Source: Sciscionella marina DSM 45152 (GTDB lineage Bacteria; Actinomycetota; Actinomycetes; Mycobacteriales; Pseudonocardiaceae). Taken from it: DNA of 64,000 bases. Positions 1 to 8,427 of the stretch are shown here, piece by piece. The DNA lies in NCBI RefSeq assembly GCF_000379465.1, contig NZ_KB905383.1, forward strand, positions 62,180-126,179, written 5' to 3'. The notes beneath the pieces were generated by a model, which worked only from the letters and a program-made list of their open reading frames with translations, was not told the origin of the DNA and did not search any database. Position 1 is the stretch's first letter; each line of letters begins with the position of its first letter. The translations under genes and the position numbers were made by a program.

Positions 1-61
1 AATGGCAGAACATCAGCTTCCCAAGCTGAGAATGCGGGTTCGATTCCCGTCATCCGCTCCA
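1..61 (+). tRNA. tRNA-Gly (CCC anticodon), 5'-truncated by window edge
   Basis: The visible part holds the anticodon arm (stem TCAGC/GCTGA around loop TTCCCAA, anticodon CCC), a T-arm with GGGTTCGATTCCC, the 3' acceptor strand CATCCGC, discriminator T and an encoded CCA at 59-61. The 5' acceptor strand and most of the D-arm lie outside the window. Confidence 0.88.
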
Positions 62-273
62 CAGAAAGCTCTTGCAGTGCAGTCGGGGTGTTTCCCGGTT
101 TCGGGGAGCACCCCAACTGCTGTTTCGGGGCCAGTGCCACATCTCCGGTCAGCCGCTCTCGGCCTTCTTATCGACAGGATCACGCTGGGGACCGGATCAC
201 TCGCATTACGGCCTCGTCTCGGACCGCGACATGTTGCGCGCCAGGGTAGTGCGGATCAGCCAGAGTCCGTTCC

Positions 274-844
274 CTAACCGGGAGCATCATCGGTGCACAG
301 CAAGGAATGGATGGACGTCTGCCAACCGTCCGCGTGCAGGTGCGGCGCTCTGCTGGTCCCTCCGAGGGCGAACCCGTTCTTGGCAGCGACCCGGCAGGAG
401 GCGAGGTTTCCGGTGGTGTGCATGAGCGTGCGGGTGAATCCGGGATCGGCGAACACCCATCGGGTCAGGGCACGCGCCGCGGGGAGCAGCCAGTAGGAGA
501 GTTCCGCGGATGCTTGGGGCAGCGCATCCGGCGCAGACCGATCTGGCCGAGCACGCGATCCGTGCGCGCGATCGCCCAACGGGCGGCGATTTCCCGTTCC
601 CAGGCGGTTTCCCAGTTCGCGATCCGGTCCCGCGACTCGTCCGCACTGTCCATCCTGCGCTGGTTCCACTGCTGAGTTTCGGGGCAGTCAAAGGCTTTCG
701 CGCAACCGATACATCGGATTCCCGCCAGGGACGCAAAACCACGTCCCCGTCCACGGTCAGCTTCGGCTGATCCTGTTCTCGAAGCGAACCGGGTGGCAGG
801 GCCGGTGTCAGTGGCTGTGGCACGACATCAGTCTGGTCCGACAC
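274..844 (-). pseudogene. GNAT (RimJ/RimL-type) N-acetyltransferase, frameshifted remnant
   Basis: No single frame encodes the whole protein, but pieces of a RimJ/RimL-like acetyltransferase follow one another in three minus-strand frames. The N-terminal piece (from 844) has DGDVVLRPWRESDV. A second frame (to about 653) has QQWNQRRMDSADES and then ARWAIARTDRVLGQIGLR. A third frame has ASAELSYWLLPAAR, WVFADPGFTRTL and the acetyl-CoA-site-like NLASCRVAAKNGFALGGTSR, then LHADGWQTSIHS. At least two frameshifts, and probably a small deletion before WVFADPG, break it. What is seen are the fragments; assigning them to one ancestral gene is inference. Confidence 0.6.
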
Positions 845-874
845 CCAGTGAAAACAAAACGATATGTCGACAAA

Positions 875-1444
875 TCACCGTTTGCGGGTGAACGGTCGCC
901 ATGGCCGGCCACGCACCTCGATGGAGCCCACGCGCATCGCTCCGGTGAGCCGGAAGTGTGGTTTTCCTTGCTGTGGCGGCCTTTTCCGGTGGTCTTCGGC
1001 ACTGGCGAGGGTGAGCTCGACACCGTTGAAGTCGACGCTGGCCTCGTCCGGCACCCGCATTTGCAGCGATCCGCCGTTGACCTCGATCTCGATATCGACG
1101 ACCGGGTGCGCGATGTTCGCTTCGGTGAAGTCGAGCTCGGTGGACCCCATGTTCTTCCGGATCATGATCCGGCGGGGGACATCCCAATCGCCTTTGCGCT
1201 TCACCGAGTTGAAGGTTCCGGTGAACTCGACGGTCCGGTTGTCCTCGGGGGTCGGAGCACCACCCGTGATCGGCAGATCGGCGACGACCTCGGCGAGTTC
1301 GCCCCTGGTCCGCGAAGCCATGACCCGCGCCGAACGCTCATCGAACTCGTTGATGTCCAGCATGCCGTTCGCCATGGCTTCCTTGAGGACCTCGAGCGTC
1401 GCTTCGCGTTCCTCGTCCGATGCCCGTACGTGGTCATCTCGCAC
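875..1444 (-). CDS. DUF1707 domain protein with LiaF-like C-terminal domain
   Basis: A 189-residue soluble protein. The N-terminal ~50 residues carry the DUF1707 signature (RASDEEREATLEVLKEAMANG, then GMLDINEFDERSARVMASRTRGEL). The remainder is a beta-rich region resembling the C-terminal domain of LiaF/cell-wall-active-antibiotic response proteins (NMGSTELDFTEANI, DIEIEVNGGSLQMRVPDEASVDFNGVEL). The GTG start was chosen because a strong AAGGAGG lies five bases upstream, inside the longer reading frame. A paralogue with the same architecture is at 4248-4802. The exact role is unknown; the family is common in actinobacteria and often linked to envelope stress. Confidence 0.82.
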   Translation of the reverse strand: MRDDHVRASDEEREATLEVLKEAMANGMLDINEFDERSARVMASRTRGELAEVVADLPITGGAPTPEDNRTVEFTGTFNSVKRKGDWDVPRRIMIRKNMGSTELDFTEANIAHPVVDIEIEVNGGSLQMRVPDEASVDFNGVELTLASAEDHRKRPPQQGKPHFRLTGAMRVGSIEVRGRPWRPFTRKR

Positions 1445-1512
1445 TGTGGCCTCCTTCATACCACCTGGTAGGTACCGTATCTTGCGGGACGCGAGAAAGG
1501 CAGGGCGGCACA

Positions 1513-2544
1513 GTGGCCGAGAACGCCAGCAGGAACGCATGGGCACAACCCGGTTCGTACGAGGTCACCGAGGGAGTGTTCCGGATCCCGTTACCGATGC
1601 CGAACGACGGATTGCGTGCGGTGAACGTGTACGCGATCCGCGACGGCGACGGGTTCACGTTGATCGACTCGGGGTGGGGGGTCGCTGAGGCACGCGCCCA
1701 GCTCGACACGGTCCTCACCGAGCTCGGTTCGGATACCGCGCACATCCGCGAGTTCCTGATCACCCACGCGCACAAGGACCACTACAACCTCGGCACTCAC
1801 GTGCGCGCCGAACACGGCACCCCGATCGCACTCGGTGCGGAGGAGCGCCCGACCATCGAGGCACTGCAGCGGGCCGACAAGAGCCCGATGATCACCCAGC
1901 AGCACCTGCTCCGCGGCACCGGAGCCACCGAGATCACCGCGAAGTTCATCGAGATGGTCGGCGACACCGCGGTCGATCCCGCGGAGTGGCCGTCCCCGGA
2001 CCGGTGGCTCGCGGCGGGGGAGCGGGTCCCGGTCGGCGCGTACGACCTCGAAGTCGTGCACACGCCGGGACACACCAGCGGCCATATCGTGTTCCGCGAT
2101 GCGGCGAACGGGCTGTTGTTCGCCGGGGATCACGTGCTCCCGCACATCACCCCCTCCATCGCGCTCGAACCGCGCACCCCGCGGCTGCCACTCGGGGACT
2201 TCCTCGAATCGCTGCGGCGGATCCGCGAACTCCCCGACACCTGGCTACTTCCCGCGCACGGACCGGTGACTAGCAGCGTGCACAAGCGGGCCGACGAGCT
2301 GCTGGAACACCACCGCGCCCGGCTCGAGGTCACCTACGACACCGTACGTGCGGGAGCCAGGACCAGTGCGGAATCGGCGGCCAAGCTCACCTGGACCCGC
2401 CGCGAGCGCGCCCTGAGCGATCTGGACGTCTTCAACGCCATGCTGGCCGTGCTCGAGACGAGATCGCACCTGGATCTGCTCGTCGCCCGTGGTGAGCTCA
2501 CCGGCGAGGAGCACGAGGGAGTCCGCTACTACACGTGCTCGTGA
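1513..2544 (+). CDS. MBL-fold metallo-hydrolase with C-terminal winged-helix domain
   Basis: A 343-residue metallo-beta-lactamase-fold hydrolase. The metal-binding motif THAHKDH is near residue 87, followed by the other ligand-bearing motifs HTPGHTSGH and FAGDHVLP. The C-terminal third (after LLPAHGP) fits the winged-helix extension seen in many MBL hydrolases of the LACTB2/glyoxalase-II-like group. The substrate cannot be told from sequence. The GTG start at 1513 removes an upstream extension overlapping the divergent DUF1707 gene. The stop codon lies inside the left arm of palindromic repeat R1. Confidence 0.85.
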   Translation: MAENASRNAWAQPGSYEVTEGVFRIPLPMPNDGLRAVNVYAIRDGDGFTLIDSGWGVAEARAQLDTVLTELGSDTAHIREFLITHAHKDHYNLGTHVRAEHGTPIALGAEERPTIEALQRADKSPMITQQHLLRGTGATEITAKFIEMVGDTAVDPAEWPSPDRWLAAGERVPVGAYDLEVVHTPGHTSGHIVFRDAANGLLFAGDHVLPHITPSIALEPRTPRLPLGDFLESLRRIRELPDTWLLPAHGPVTSSVHKRADELLEHHRARLEVTYDTVRAGARTSAESAAKLTWTRRERALSDLDVFNAMLAVLETRSHLDLLVARGELTGEEHEGVRYYTCS

Positions 2545-2583
2545 GCGGAAGTGTTGGCTAGAACCAACACAACCGCTCACGAG
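2538..2583. repeat. Palindromic repeat R1
   Basis: The arms CTCGTGAGCGG and CCGCTCACGAG enclose GTGTTGG-CTAGAA-CCAACAC. This copy has a different outer stem (GTGAGCGG) from the consensus GTGCGTGG, but both arms changed together, so base pairing is kept. The TGA stop of the MBL gene is in the left arm, and ptsI starts 15 bp after the repeat. Confidence 0.85.
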
Positions 2584-2597
2584 TACCCTCAGCAGGC

Positions 2598-4244
2598 ATG
2601 ACGGTCGAGCAGCAGGCGGCGCACGGGGTCCCGGCGAGCCCTGGGCGGGCCGCGGGACCGGTGCTGCGCCTCCAGGAGCCAGCACGGGTCAGCATCGGAC
2701 AGCCCGCGCGGTATCCGAAGCCGCTCGACTACCGCGAGGAGGCCGCGCGCATCCATCCGGCCGCGGACCTGGTCGCCGCCGCGCTGACCGACAAGGCGGC
2801 GCTGGCGACCGGAGAAGTGCGCGACATCCTCGACATGACCGCGGTGATGGCGACCGATCCCTCGCTGCTGGGCACCGCGGAGGAACTGGTCACCGAACAG
2901 GGACTGCCCGCGGCCCGCGCGGTATGGGACGCCGCAGAGCAGTTCATCGATGGGCTCGCCGAGGCCGGTGGTTACCTGGCCGAACGCACCGGTGACCTCC
3001 GGGATGTGCGCGACCGGATCATCGAGGAGCTCACCGGGGCGCAGTCCAGCGCTGTGCCGGAACTGGAGACCCCGCACGTGCTGCTGGCCCGCGAACTCGC
3101 CCCCGCGGATACGACGGCCCTGGACTCGGCGACGGTGCTCGCGATCGTCACCGAGGAGGGCGGGCCCACCTCGCACACCGCGATCATCGCCCGCGCACTC
3201 GGCATCCCCGCGGTCGTCGGCTGTACCGGGGCCCTCGACCTGACTGCGGACTATCTGCGCGTGGACGGGGAGACCGGTCTTGTCGAGGTGGTGACCGAGG
3301 CCGAAGCGGAAGCCGCGCCCAGTACGAGCACGCCGGAGTGGAACGGTGCCGGGGCCACCAGCGACGGCGTGCGCGTCCCACTGCTCGCCAACATCGGCTC
3401 GGCTGCGGACGCGATCAAGGCGGCGGATTCCCCGGCCGAGGGAGTGGGCCTTTTCCGGACCGAATTCTGTTACCTGGCAATGGAATCCGAGCCCACGGTC
3501 GAGGAGCAGGCAGAGATGTACCGCGCCATCATCGCGGTGTTTCACGGGAAACCATGCATCGTGCGGACCCTCGATGCCGGTGCGGACAAGCCGCTGACCT
3601 TCCTGCCCGCCGAGGCGGAACCGAACCCCGCGCTCGGCGTGCGCGGACTCCGCATGGCCCGTCAGCATCAACCGGAACTACTCGACCGGCAGCTCCACGC
3701 GATCCATGCCGCGGGCGGGGATTCGGTCATGGCTCCGATGATCGCAACGACCGAGGAGGCCTCGTGGTTCGCCGAACGCGCTCGCGCGGCGAGGATCCGG
3801 CGCGTCGGCGTGATGATCGAGATCCCTTCGGCCGCGCTGCAGGCCGGGGAACTGTTCGAGATCGTGGACTTCGTCTCCATCGGCACCAATGACCTCACCC
3901 AGTACACGATGGCGGCGGACCGTCAGCTCGGAACGCTGGCCGCGCTCGGTGATCCGTGGCAGCCCGCGCTGCTGCGCCTGGTCGAACTGACCGGTACCGC
4001 GGGGCGGGCGGCCGGTAAGCCGGTCGGTGTCTGCGGGGAAGCCGCCGCCGATCCGCTGCTCGCCTGCGTCCTCGTCGGGCTGGGCGCGACCAGCCTTTCC
4101 ATGACCCCGATCGCCCTCAACGCCGTCGGCGCCGAGCTGGTGAAACACGCCCACAGTGCCTGTGTGACGGCCGCACGGGAGGCTTTACGGACCCGAACCC
4201 CGGCGGAGGCCCGCGCGGCCGCCAGGTCAGCGCTGGGCCGCTGA
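2598..4244 (+). CDS. ptsI: PTS enzyme I (phosphoenolpyruvate-protein phosphotransferase)
   Basis: A 548-residue cytoplasmic enzyme I that takes phosphate from PEP and passes it to HPr in the sugar phosphotransferase system. The phosphorylatable histidine is His193 in GGPTSHTAIIARALGIP. The C-terminal PEP-binding TIM barrel shows GVGLFRTEFCYL, RTLDAGADKPLTF, GVRGLRMA, IGTNDLTQYTMAADR and the catalytic-Cys motif PVGVCGEAA. Length is close to the family norm (~550-575). No ptsH or EII gene is visible nearby, so its partners are encoded elsewhere. It ends three bases before the convergent DUF1707 gene. Confidence 0.95.
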   Translation: MTVEQQAAHGVPASPGRAAGPVLRLQEPARVSIGQPARYPKPLDYREEAARIHPAADLVAAALTDKAALATGEVRDILDMTAVMATDPSLLGTAEELVTEQGLPAARAVWDAAEQFIDGLAEAGGYLAERTGDLRDVRDRIIEELTGAQSSAVPELETPHVLLARELAPADTTALDSATVLAIVTEEGGPTSHTAIIARALGIPAVVGCTGALDLTADYLRVDGETGLVEVVTEAEAEAAPSTSTPEWNGAGATSDGVRVPLLANIGSAADAIKAADSPAEGVGLFRTEFCYLAMESEPTVEEQAEMYRAIIAVFHGKPCIVRTLDAGADKPLTFLPAEAEPNPALGVRGLRMARQHQPELLDRQLHAIHAAGGDSVMAPMIATTEEASWFAERARAARIRRVGVMIEIPSAALQAGELFEIVDFVSIGTNDLTQYTMAADRQLGTLAALGDPWQPALLRLVELTGTAGRAAGKPVGVCGEAAADPLLACVLVGLGATSLSMTPIALNAVGAELVKHAHSACVTAAREALRTRTPAEARAAARSALGR

Positions 4245-4247
4245 AAG

Positions 4248-4802
4248 CTACTTCTTCCGGTGCACGACCAGCGAGCACATCCGCAGCTGGCCGGTGATCA
4301 CGAAATGTGGATCGCCCGGGGTTTCCGCGGTTTCCACCGGGCGCCCCCTGCCGACCACGTTCCCCATCGTGCACGTGAAACCTTCGAGGTTGATCGTCGC
4401 GTGTTCGGGGAGCCATAACCGGACGGTGCCGAACGAGACGTCGAAGTCGATCACCAACCGCGGATAGTTGATCAGGGCCTGACGGAAGTCGAGGATCGTG
4501 GTCGCCATCGTGTTCCGGACGTGCAGCTCCAGCGGGGGAGTCCAGGCACCGTCTCGTTTCAACAGCGTCATCGAAGACGACAGCGTCTGCTCGCGCGCAC
4601 CGGCCGGCGCGGAGCTGTGCACCATCCCGGGCAGATCGACGAGGACGGCATTGAGCTCGCCCCGGGTCTTGGCGGCCGTCGCCGTGGCACTCCGCTCGGC
4701 GAACTCGTTCAGGTCGATCATCCCGCGACCGGTTGCCTTCTCGAGCAAGCCGACGACGTGGTTGCGTTCGTCATCGGAGACTCGCAGATCTCGTTCGCTC
4801 AC
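4248..4802 (-). CDS. DUF1707 domain protein with LiaF-like C-terminal domain (paralogue)
   Basis: A 184-residue paralogue of the protein at 875-1444. The N-terminus carries DUF1707 (RVSDDERNHVVGLLEKATG, then GMIDLNEFAERSATATAAKTRGEL). The second domain repeats the pattern NTMATTILDFRQALI, DFDVSFGTVRLWLPEHATINLEGF and ITGQLRMCSLVVHRKK. No membrane segment or signal peptide is seen. An operator-like palindrome (4897-4913) lies about 95 bp upstream. Function is unproven. Confidence 0.85.
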   Translation of the reverse strand: MSERDLRVSDDERNHVVGLLEKATGRGMIDLNEFAERSATATAAKTRGELNAVLVDLPGMVHSSAPAGAREQTLSSSMTLLKRDGAWTPPLELHVRNTMATTILDFRQALINYPRLVIDFDVSFGTVRLWLPEHATINLEGFTCTMGNVVGRGRPVETAETPGDPHFVITGQLRMCSLVVHRKK

Positions 4803-4896
4803 GTCCCCGAGATTAGCTCTCCGGAACGCTGCAGGAATCAGGTGAAATCCCTGAACTCATCCTGTCACACTCCGAACATATCGACCACGGATCGTA

Positions 4897-4913
4897 TTTG
4901 TCACCGTGACAAA
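4897..4913. promoter_or_regulatory. Operator-like 17-bp palindrome TTTGTCAC-C-GTGACAAA
   Basis: A perfect 8+1+8 inverted repeat in the 146-bp gap between parB and the upstream end of the DUF1707 gene. It sits where a regulator of that minus-strand gene would bind. It lacks a GC-rich stem plus T-run, so a dimeric repressor site is more likely than a terminator. The regulator is not identifiable here. Confidence 0.45.
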
Positions 4914-4948
4914 ATGAGCCGGTATGATCGGATATCCCGGTTGCGGGT

Positions 4949-5935
4949 CTATTTTGTCTCTTTTGGGCCGATCAGGTCGAGAAGCCGGTCAAGATCATCC
5001 GCCGAGCCGAATTCGATGGTGATCTTGCCCTTCTTCCGCCCGACATCCACCTTGACCCTGGTGTCGAAGCGGTCGGAGAGATCATCCGCTATCTCGCCCG
5101 CCCGGGGCACCTCGATCTTCTTCGGCGGGGCCTTCTGCGTCCGCTTCGGGCCCGACTTCGCGAGCATGACCGCTTCCTCGGTCGCTCGCACCGAAAGTCC
5201 CTCCGCCACGATCCGCGCGGCGAGGTCGTCCACGATGTCCGAATCCTCGAGGCTGAGCAGCGCCCGCGCATGACCGGCGGAGAGCACCCCAGCAGCGACC
5301 CGGCGCTGCACGGGGAGGGGGAGCTTCAACAGGCGGATGGTGTTCGAGATGACCGGCCTGCTGCGTCCGATTCGCGAAGCGAGCTGATCGTGAGTCACGT
5401 CGAACTCGTCGAGCAGCTGCTGATACGCCGCCGCCTCTTCGAGCGGGTTCAGCTGCACCCGGTGGATGTTCTCCAGCAGGGCATCGCGCAGCATCGCATC
5501 GTCGGCGGTACCGCGCACGATCGCGGGGAGCGTGTCCAGCCCCGCCTGCTTCGCCGCACGCCACCGGCGCTCACCCATGACGAGTTCGAGCTTCTCGTCC
5601 GGCAAGGTCCGCAGCACGATCGGCTGCAACAGGCCGAACTCGCGGATCGAGTGGGAGAGCTCGGTGAGCGCTTCCTCATCGAACACCTGACGAGGCTGCT
5701 TCGGGTTCGTCGTGATCGCATCGATCGGCACCTCGCGGTAGACCGCGCCCGCTACCTCGCCGCTCGGCTCCGCCGGAGAAGCGGGCTCGCCCTGCGATGC
5801 GGGCGCCTTCGCCGTGGAGGTCTTCGGTGCCGTACTGGACGGCTCCGCCGCGGGTGCCGCAGATCCGTCCTCCGGGGGAGCACTGGGAATCAGTGCCGCG
5901 AGTCCACGCCCGAGGCCACCCTTGCGCTCCGTCAT
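4949..5935 (-). CDS. parB: Chromosome-partition protein ParB
   Basis: A 328-residue CTP-dependent sliding clamp that loads at parS and drives origin segregation with ParA. The N-terminus has the ParA-interacting [12 protein letters not shown] motif. A proline/alanine/serine-rich linker (residues 22-62) leads into the ParB N-domain with the CTP-binding [12 protein letters not shown] near residue 121 and [17 protein letters not shown]. The helix-turn-helix is at about 181-205 ([20 protein letters not shown]), and a short C-terminal dimerisation segment follows. Its ATG overlaps the parA stop (ATGA), so the two genes are translationally coupled. Confidence 0.96.
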   Translation of the reverse strand: MTERKGGLGRGLAALIPSAPPEDGSAAPAAEPSSTAPKTSTAKAPASQGEPASPAEPSGEVAGAVYREVPIDAITTNPKQPRQVFDEEALTELSHSIREFGLLQPIVLRTLPDEKLELVMGERRWRAAKQAGLDTLPAIVRGTADDAMLRDALLENIHRVQLNPLEEAAAYQQLLDEFDVTHDQLASRIGRSRPVISNTIRLLKLPLPVQRRVAAGVLSAGHARALLSLEDSDIVDDLAARIVAEGLSVRATEEAVMLAKSGPKRTQKAPPKKIEVPRAGEIADDLSDRFDTRVKVDVGRKKGKITIEFGSADDLDRLLDLIGPKETK

Positions 5936-6975
5936 TCCCCGGCCTCCTGATTGTCCGCGGATCCACCTTGTACGGCGATCTCCTTCGCGGCGTCCAGATA
6001 GCTCATCGCGCCACGTGAACCGGGATCGTAAGCGAGCACGGTCTGCCCGTAGCCCGGCGCTTCGGAGACCTTCACACTGCGCGGGATCACCGTGCTCAGC
6101 ACGGTGTCCCCGAAGTAGTCGCGCACATCCTTGGTGACCTGATCGGCGAGCTTGGTGCGCCCGTCGTACATGGTGAGCACGATCGTCGACACCTCGAGGC
6201 TCGTATTGAGGTGCCCGCGCACCAGCTCGATGTTGTTGAGCAGCTGGCCGAGTCCCTCAAGCGCGTAGTACTCGCACTGGATCGGGATGAGTACCTCTTC
6301 GGCCGCCACGAGCGCGTTCACCGTGAGCAGTCCGAGCGAGGGAGGGCAGTCGATGAAGACGTAGTCGGGGGAGAGCTCGTCGAGCGCTTCCTCGGTGAGC
6401 GCGGTCTTCAATCGCGATTCGCGCGCCACCATGGTCACCAGTTCGACCTCGGCACCGGCGAGATCGATCGTGGCGGGCACACACCACAGGTTCGGCGACT
6501 GATCGCTGACCGCGGCCGCTTCCTTGACGGAGATCTCGCCGAGCAGCACATCGTAGATGGACGGCACCTCGCCGCGATGCTCCACCCCGAGCGCGGTGCT
6601 CGCGTTGCCCTGTGGGTCGAGGTCGATCACGAGCACCTTCAAGCCGTGCAGCGCCAGCGCCGCCGCGAGGTTCACCGTGCTCGTGGTCTTACCGACCCCG
6701 CCTTTCTGGTTGGCGACGGTGATGACCCGGCGATGCGCTGGCTTCGGCAAACTGAGTTCCTGGGGATGAAGTACTTGGGTGGCACGGGCAGCGGCATCGG
6801 CTATCGGTGTCCAATCGCTGAACGGCGTCCCGTCTCCGGAGTTCTGTTCGGTCATCGGCTTGAGCACCTCGCCAGCTCCGACAGACCCATCCACTGCGTT
6901 GTCATGATCCTCGGTCTCTTTGGTTTCACGTGAAACACGCTTCTTGGCAACCTTCAACTTCGACCGGACGCTCAC
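5932..6975 (-). CDS. parA: Chromosome-partition ATPase ParA (Soj)
   Basis: A 347-residue Walker-type ATPase that moves ParB-parS complexes along the nucleoid. The deviant Walker A motif [17 protein letters not shown] is near residue 110, then [14 protein letters not shown] and [19 protein letters not shown]. The GTG start at 6975 was chosen for its GAGGAG ribosome site and the 4-bp overlap with the rsmG stop. A shorter form could start at ATG 6855. The long N-terminal extension (about 100 residues before the Walker box) is typical of actinobacterial ParA. A parS site lies inside its 5' coding region. Confidence 0.95.
   Translation of the reverse strand: MSVRSKLKVAKKRVSRETKETEDHDNAVDGSVGAGEVLKPMTEQNSGDGTPFSDWTPIADAAARATQVLHPQELSLPKPAHRRVITVANQKGGVGKTTSTVNLAAALALHGLKVLVIDLDPQGNASTALGVEHRGEVPSIYDVLLGEISVKEAAAVSDQSPNLWCVPATIDLAGAEVELVTMVARESRLKTALTEEALDELSPDYVFIDCPPSLGLLTVNALVAAEEVLIPIQCEYYALEGLGQLLNNIELVRGHLNTSLEVSTIVLTMYDGRTKLADQVTKDVRDYFGDTVLSTVIPRSVKVSEAPGYGQTVLAYDPGSRGAMSYLDAAKEIAVQGGSADNQEAGE
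6922..6937. promoter_or_regulatory. parS site inside the parA 5' coding region
   Basis: GGTTTCACGTGAAACA differs from the bacterial parS consensus TGTTTCACGTGAAACA at one outer base; the 14-bp core GTTTCACGTGAAAC is perfect. It encodes residues VSRET of ParA. It should bind ParB and could also couple partition to parAB expression. Confidence 0.88.
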
Positions 6976-7667
6976 CGACTCCTCCTCGTCCGTTGTTGCT
7001 GCCGGCCACCCGTTGCACGAGAACCCACCCGTTCGATGCGCACAACCCTCACCGACTGTTCCAGTTTCCCCTGTCCGCAAGTGAGTACCCGCGGGTTACC
7101 ACCACCGAGCCGAGCGACCGCCTCCCGATCGCGCTCAATCTCGTCGTACGCCGAAGCTCCCTTCACGGCATACAACGCCGCCCCCTGTTTGATGAGCGGA
7201 AGACACCAGGACGACAGCTTGTCCAGACTCGCGACCGCCCGCGCCGTGACCACATTCGCGTTCGGCAGACTGTCGCGCACCGACCGATCCTCCGCCCGGC
7301 CGCGAACCACGTCAATCGGCAACTCCAACTCACCGACGATCAGCTCCAGCCAATCCACCCGGCGCTGCATCGGCTCGAGAAGCGTGACGCGTACATCCGG
7401 CCGAGCGATCGCGAGCGGGATCCCGGGAAGCCCGGCCCCTGAACCGACATCGATCACCTTCGCCCGCTCCGGGATCACCTCACCGAGCACCGCGGAGTTC
7501 AGAATGTGCCGCTCCCACAGCCGCTCCACTTCCCTCGGCCCGATCATGCCGCGGAGCACTCCCTCGCTCGCCAGTCGCTCGGCGAAGACGCGGGCGATCG
7601 GCAGTCGTGCGCCGAACACTTCCGCAGCGGAGTCCGGGGGAGTGGGCAATAGCGTCCCGTTGGACAT
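6972..7667 (-). CDS. rsmG: 16S rRNA (guanine-N7) methyltransferase RsmG (GidB)
   Basis: A 231-residue AdoMet-dependent enzyme that methylates G527 of 16S rRNA (E. coli numbering). The Rossmann SAM motif VIDVGSGAGLPGIPLAIARP is near residue 70, with LLEPMQRRVDWLE and TARAVASLDKLSSW following. The C-terminal tail is Arg/Gln-rich. It lies in the usual place between jag and parA, and its TGA overlaps the parA GTG. In other actinobacteria loss of rsmG gives low-level streptomycin resistance; no disruption is seen here. Confidence 0.95.
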   Translation of the reverse strand: MSNGTLLPTPPDSAAEVFGARLPIARVFAERLASEGVLRGMIGPREVERLWERHILNSAVLGEVIPERAKVIDVGSGAGLPGIPLAIARPDVRVTLLEPMQRRVDWLELIVGELELPIDVVRGRAEDRSVRDSLPNANVVTARAVASLDKLSSWCLPLIKQGAALYAVKGASAYDEIERDREAVARLGGGNPRVLTCGQGKLEQSVRVVRIERVGSRATGGRQQQRTRRSR

Positions 7668-7762
7668 TCGGTCTCTTTCGATCGACGTGACACAACCTGA
7701 CCTCGGCGGGCCAAGTCTAGTCGCTACCTCGGACAGCCAGGGGACCGTCTACGCGAGCCCAC

Positions 7763-7799
7763 AAAAAAGCGGCCCGGTTTCACGTGAAACCGGGCCGCT
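7763..7799 (-). terminator. Intrinsic terminator of the jag transcript
   Basis: Read on the minus strand, a perfect 16-bp inverted repeat (7768-7799) ends in GCCGCT followed by a run of six T (A6 at 7763-7768 on plus). It lies 15 bp after the jag stop. The centre of the hairpin is the parS site described separately. Confidence 0.85.
7776..7791. promoter_or_regulatory. parS site at the centre of the jag terminator
   Basis: GGTTTCACGTGAAACC contains the perfect 14-bp parS core. The flanking bases extend the palindrome to 32 bp (AGCGGCCC on one side, GGGCCGCT on the other), so one sequence can act as both a ParB loading site and a terminator hairpin. Confidence 0.9.
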
Positions 7800-7814
7800 C
7801 CGTCTTCGCGTCGA

Positions 7815-8396
7815 CTATTCGGGGAGGACCACCACGCGGCGGTTCGGTTCCTCACCCTCGCTCTCGCTCGTCACACCCGCCACATCGGCGACCGCGTCGT
7901 GCACGATCTTCCGTTCGAACGGGGTCATCGCCTGAAGCTTCGTCTTCTCTCCGCTCTCCACGACCTTCTCGGCGGTGGTCCGGCCGAGGTCGGTCAGCTC
8001 GCCACGACGGCTCGCGCGCCATCCGGCAATGTCGAGCATGAGCCTGCTCCGCGAGCTGGTCTCGGTCTGTACCGCGAGCCGGGTCAATTCCTGCAGCGCC
8101 TCGAGCACCTGACCGCGCTGGCCGACGAGCTTCTCCAAATCGCTACCGCCGTCGATGCTGACCATGGCACGTCCGGCTTCGACGTCTAGATCAATATCGC
8201 CGTCGTAGTCGAGGACGTCAAGCAGTCGCTCCAAATAGTCGCCCGCGACATCGCCCTCCTGGACGAGCAGTTCCTCTTCGTTCTTCTCGCCGTCGGCCTG
8301 CGCGTCCTGTTCCTCGCCGGTGACAGCCTCGGCCTGTTCGTCTTCACCGCGGTCCGGCGAGGCGCTCGCCCCGTCGACCTCCAATGTCCCTGCCAC
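7815..8396 (-). CDS. jag: Jag/KhpB-type KH-R3H RNA-binding protein
   Basis: A 193-residue cytoplasmic RNA-binding protein encoded next to yidC, as in most bacteria. An acidic N-terminal stretch (Glu/Asp/Gln-rich, ~50 residues) precedes a KH-like domain with GGSDLEKLVGQRGQVLEALQ. The C-terminal R3H domain (SRLMLDIAGWRASRRGEL, MTPFERKIVHDAVADV) ends with PNRRVVVLPE. The GTG start at 8396 was chosen because GAGGAG lies seven bases upstream. A parS-containing terminator follows its stop. The usual N-terminal Jag_N domain is absent, as in other actinobacteria. Confidence 0.9.
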   Translation of the reverse strand: MAGTLEVDGASASPDRGEDEQAEAVTGEEQDAQADGEKNEEELLVQEGDVAGDYLERLLDVLDYDGDIDLDVEAGRAMVSIDGGSDLEKLVGQRGQVLEALQELTRLAVQTETSSRSRLMLDIAGWRASRRGELTDLGRTTAEKVVESGEKTKLQAMTPFERKIVHDAVADVAGVTSESEGEEPNRRVVVLPE

Positions 8397-8427
8397 GCTT
8401 GTTCTCCTCTCCAGCACGAAGTTCGGG

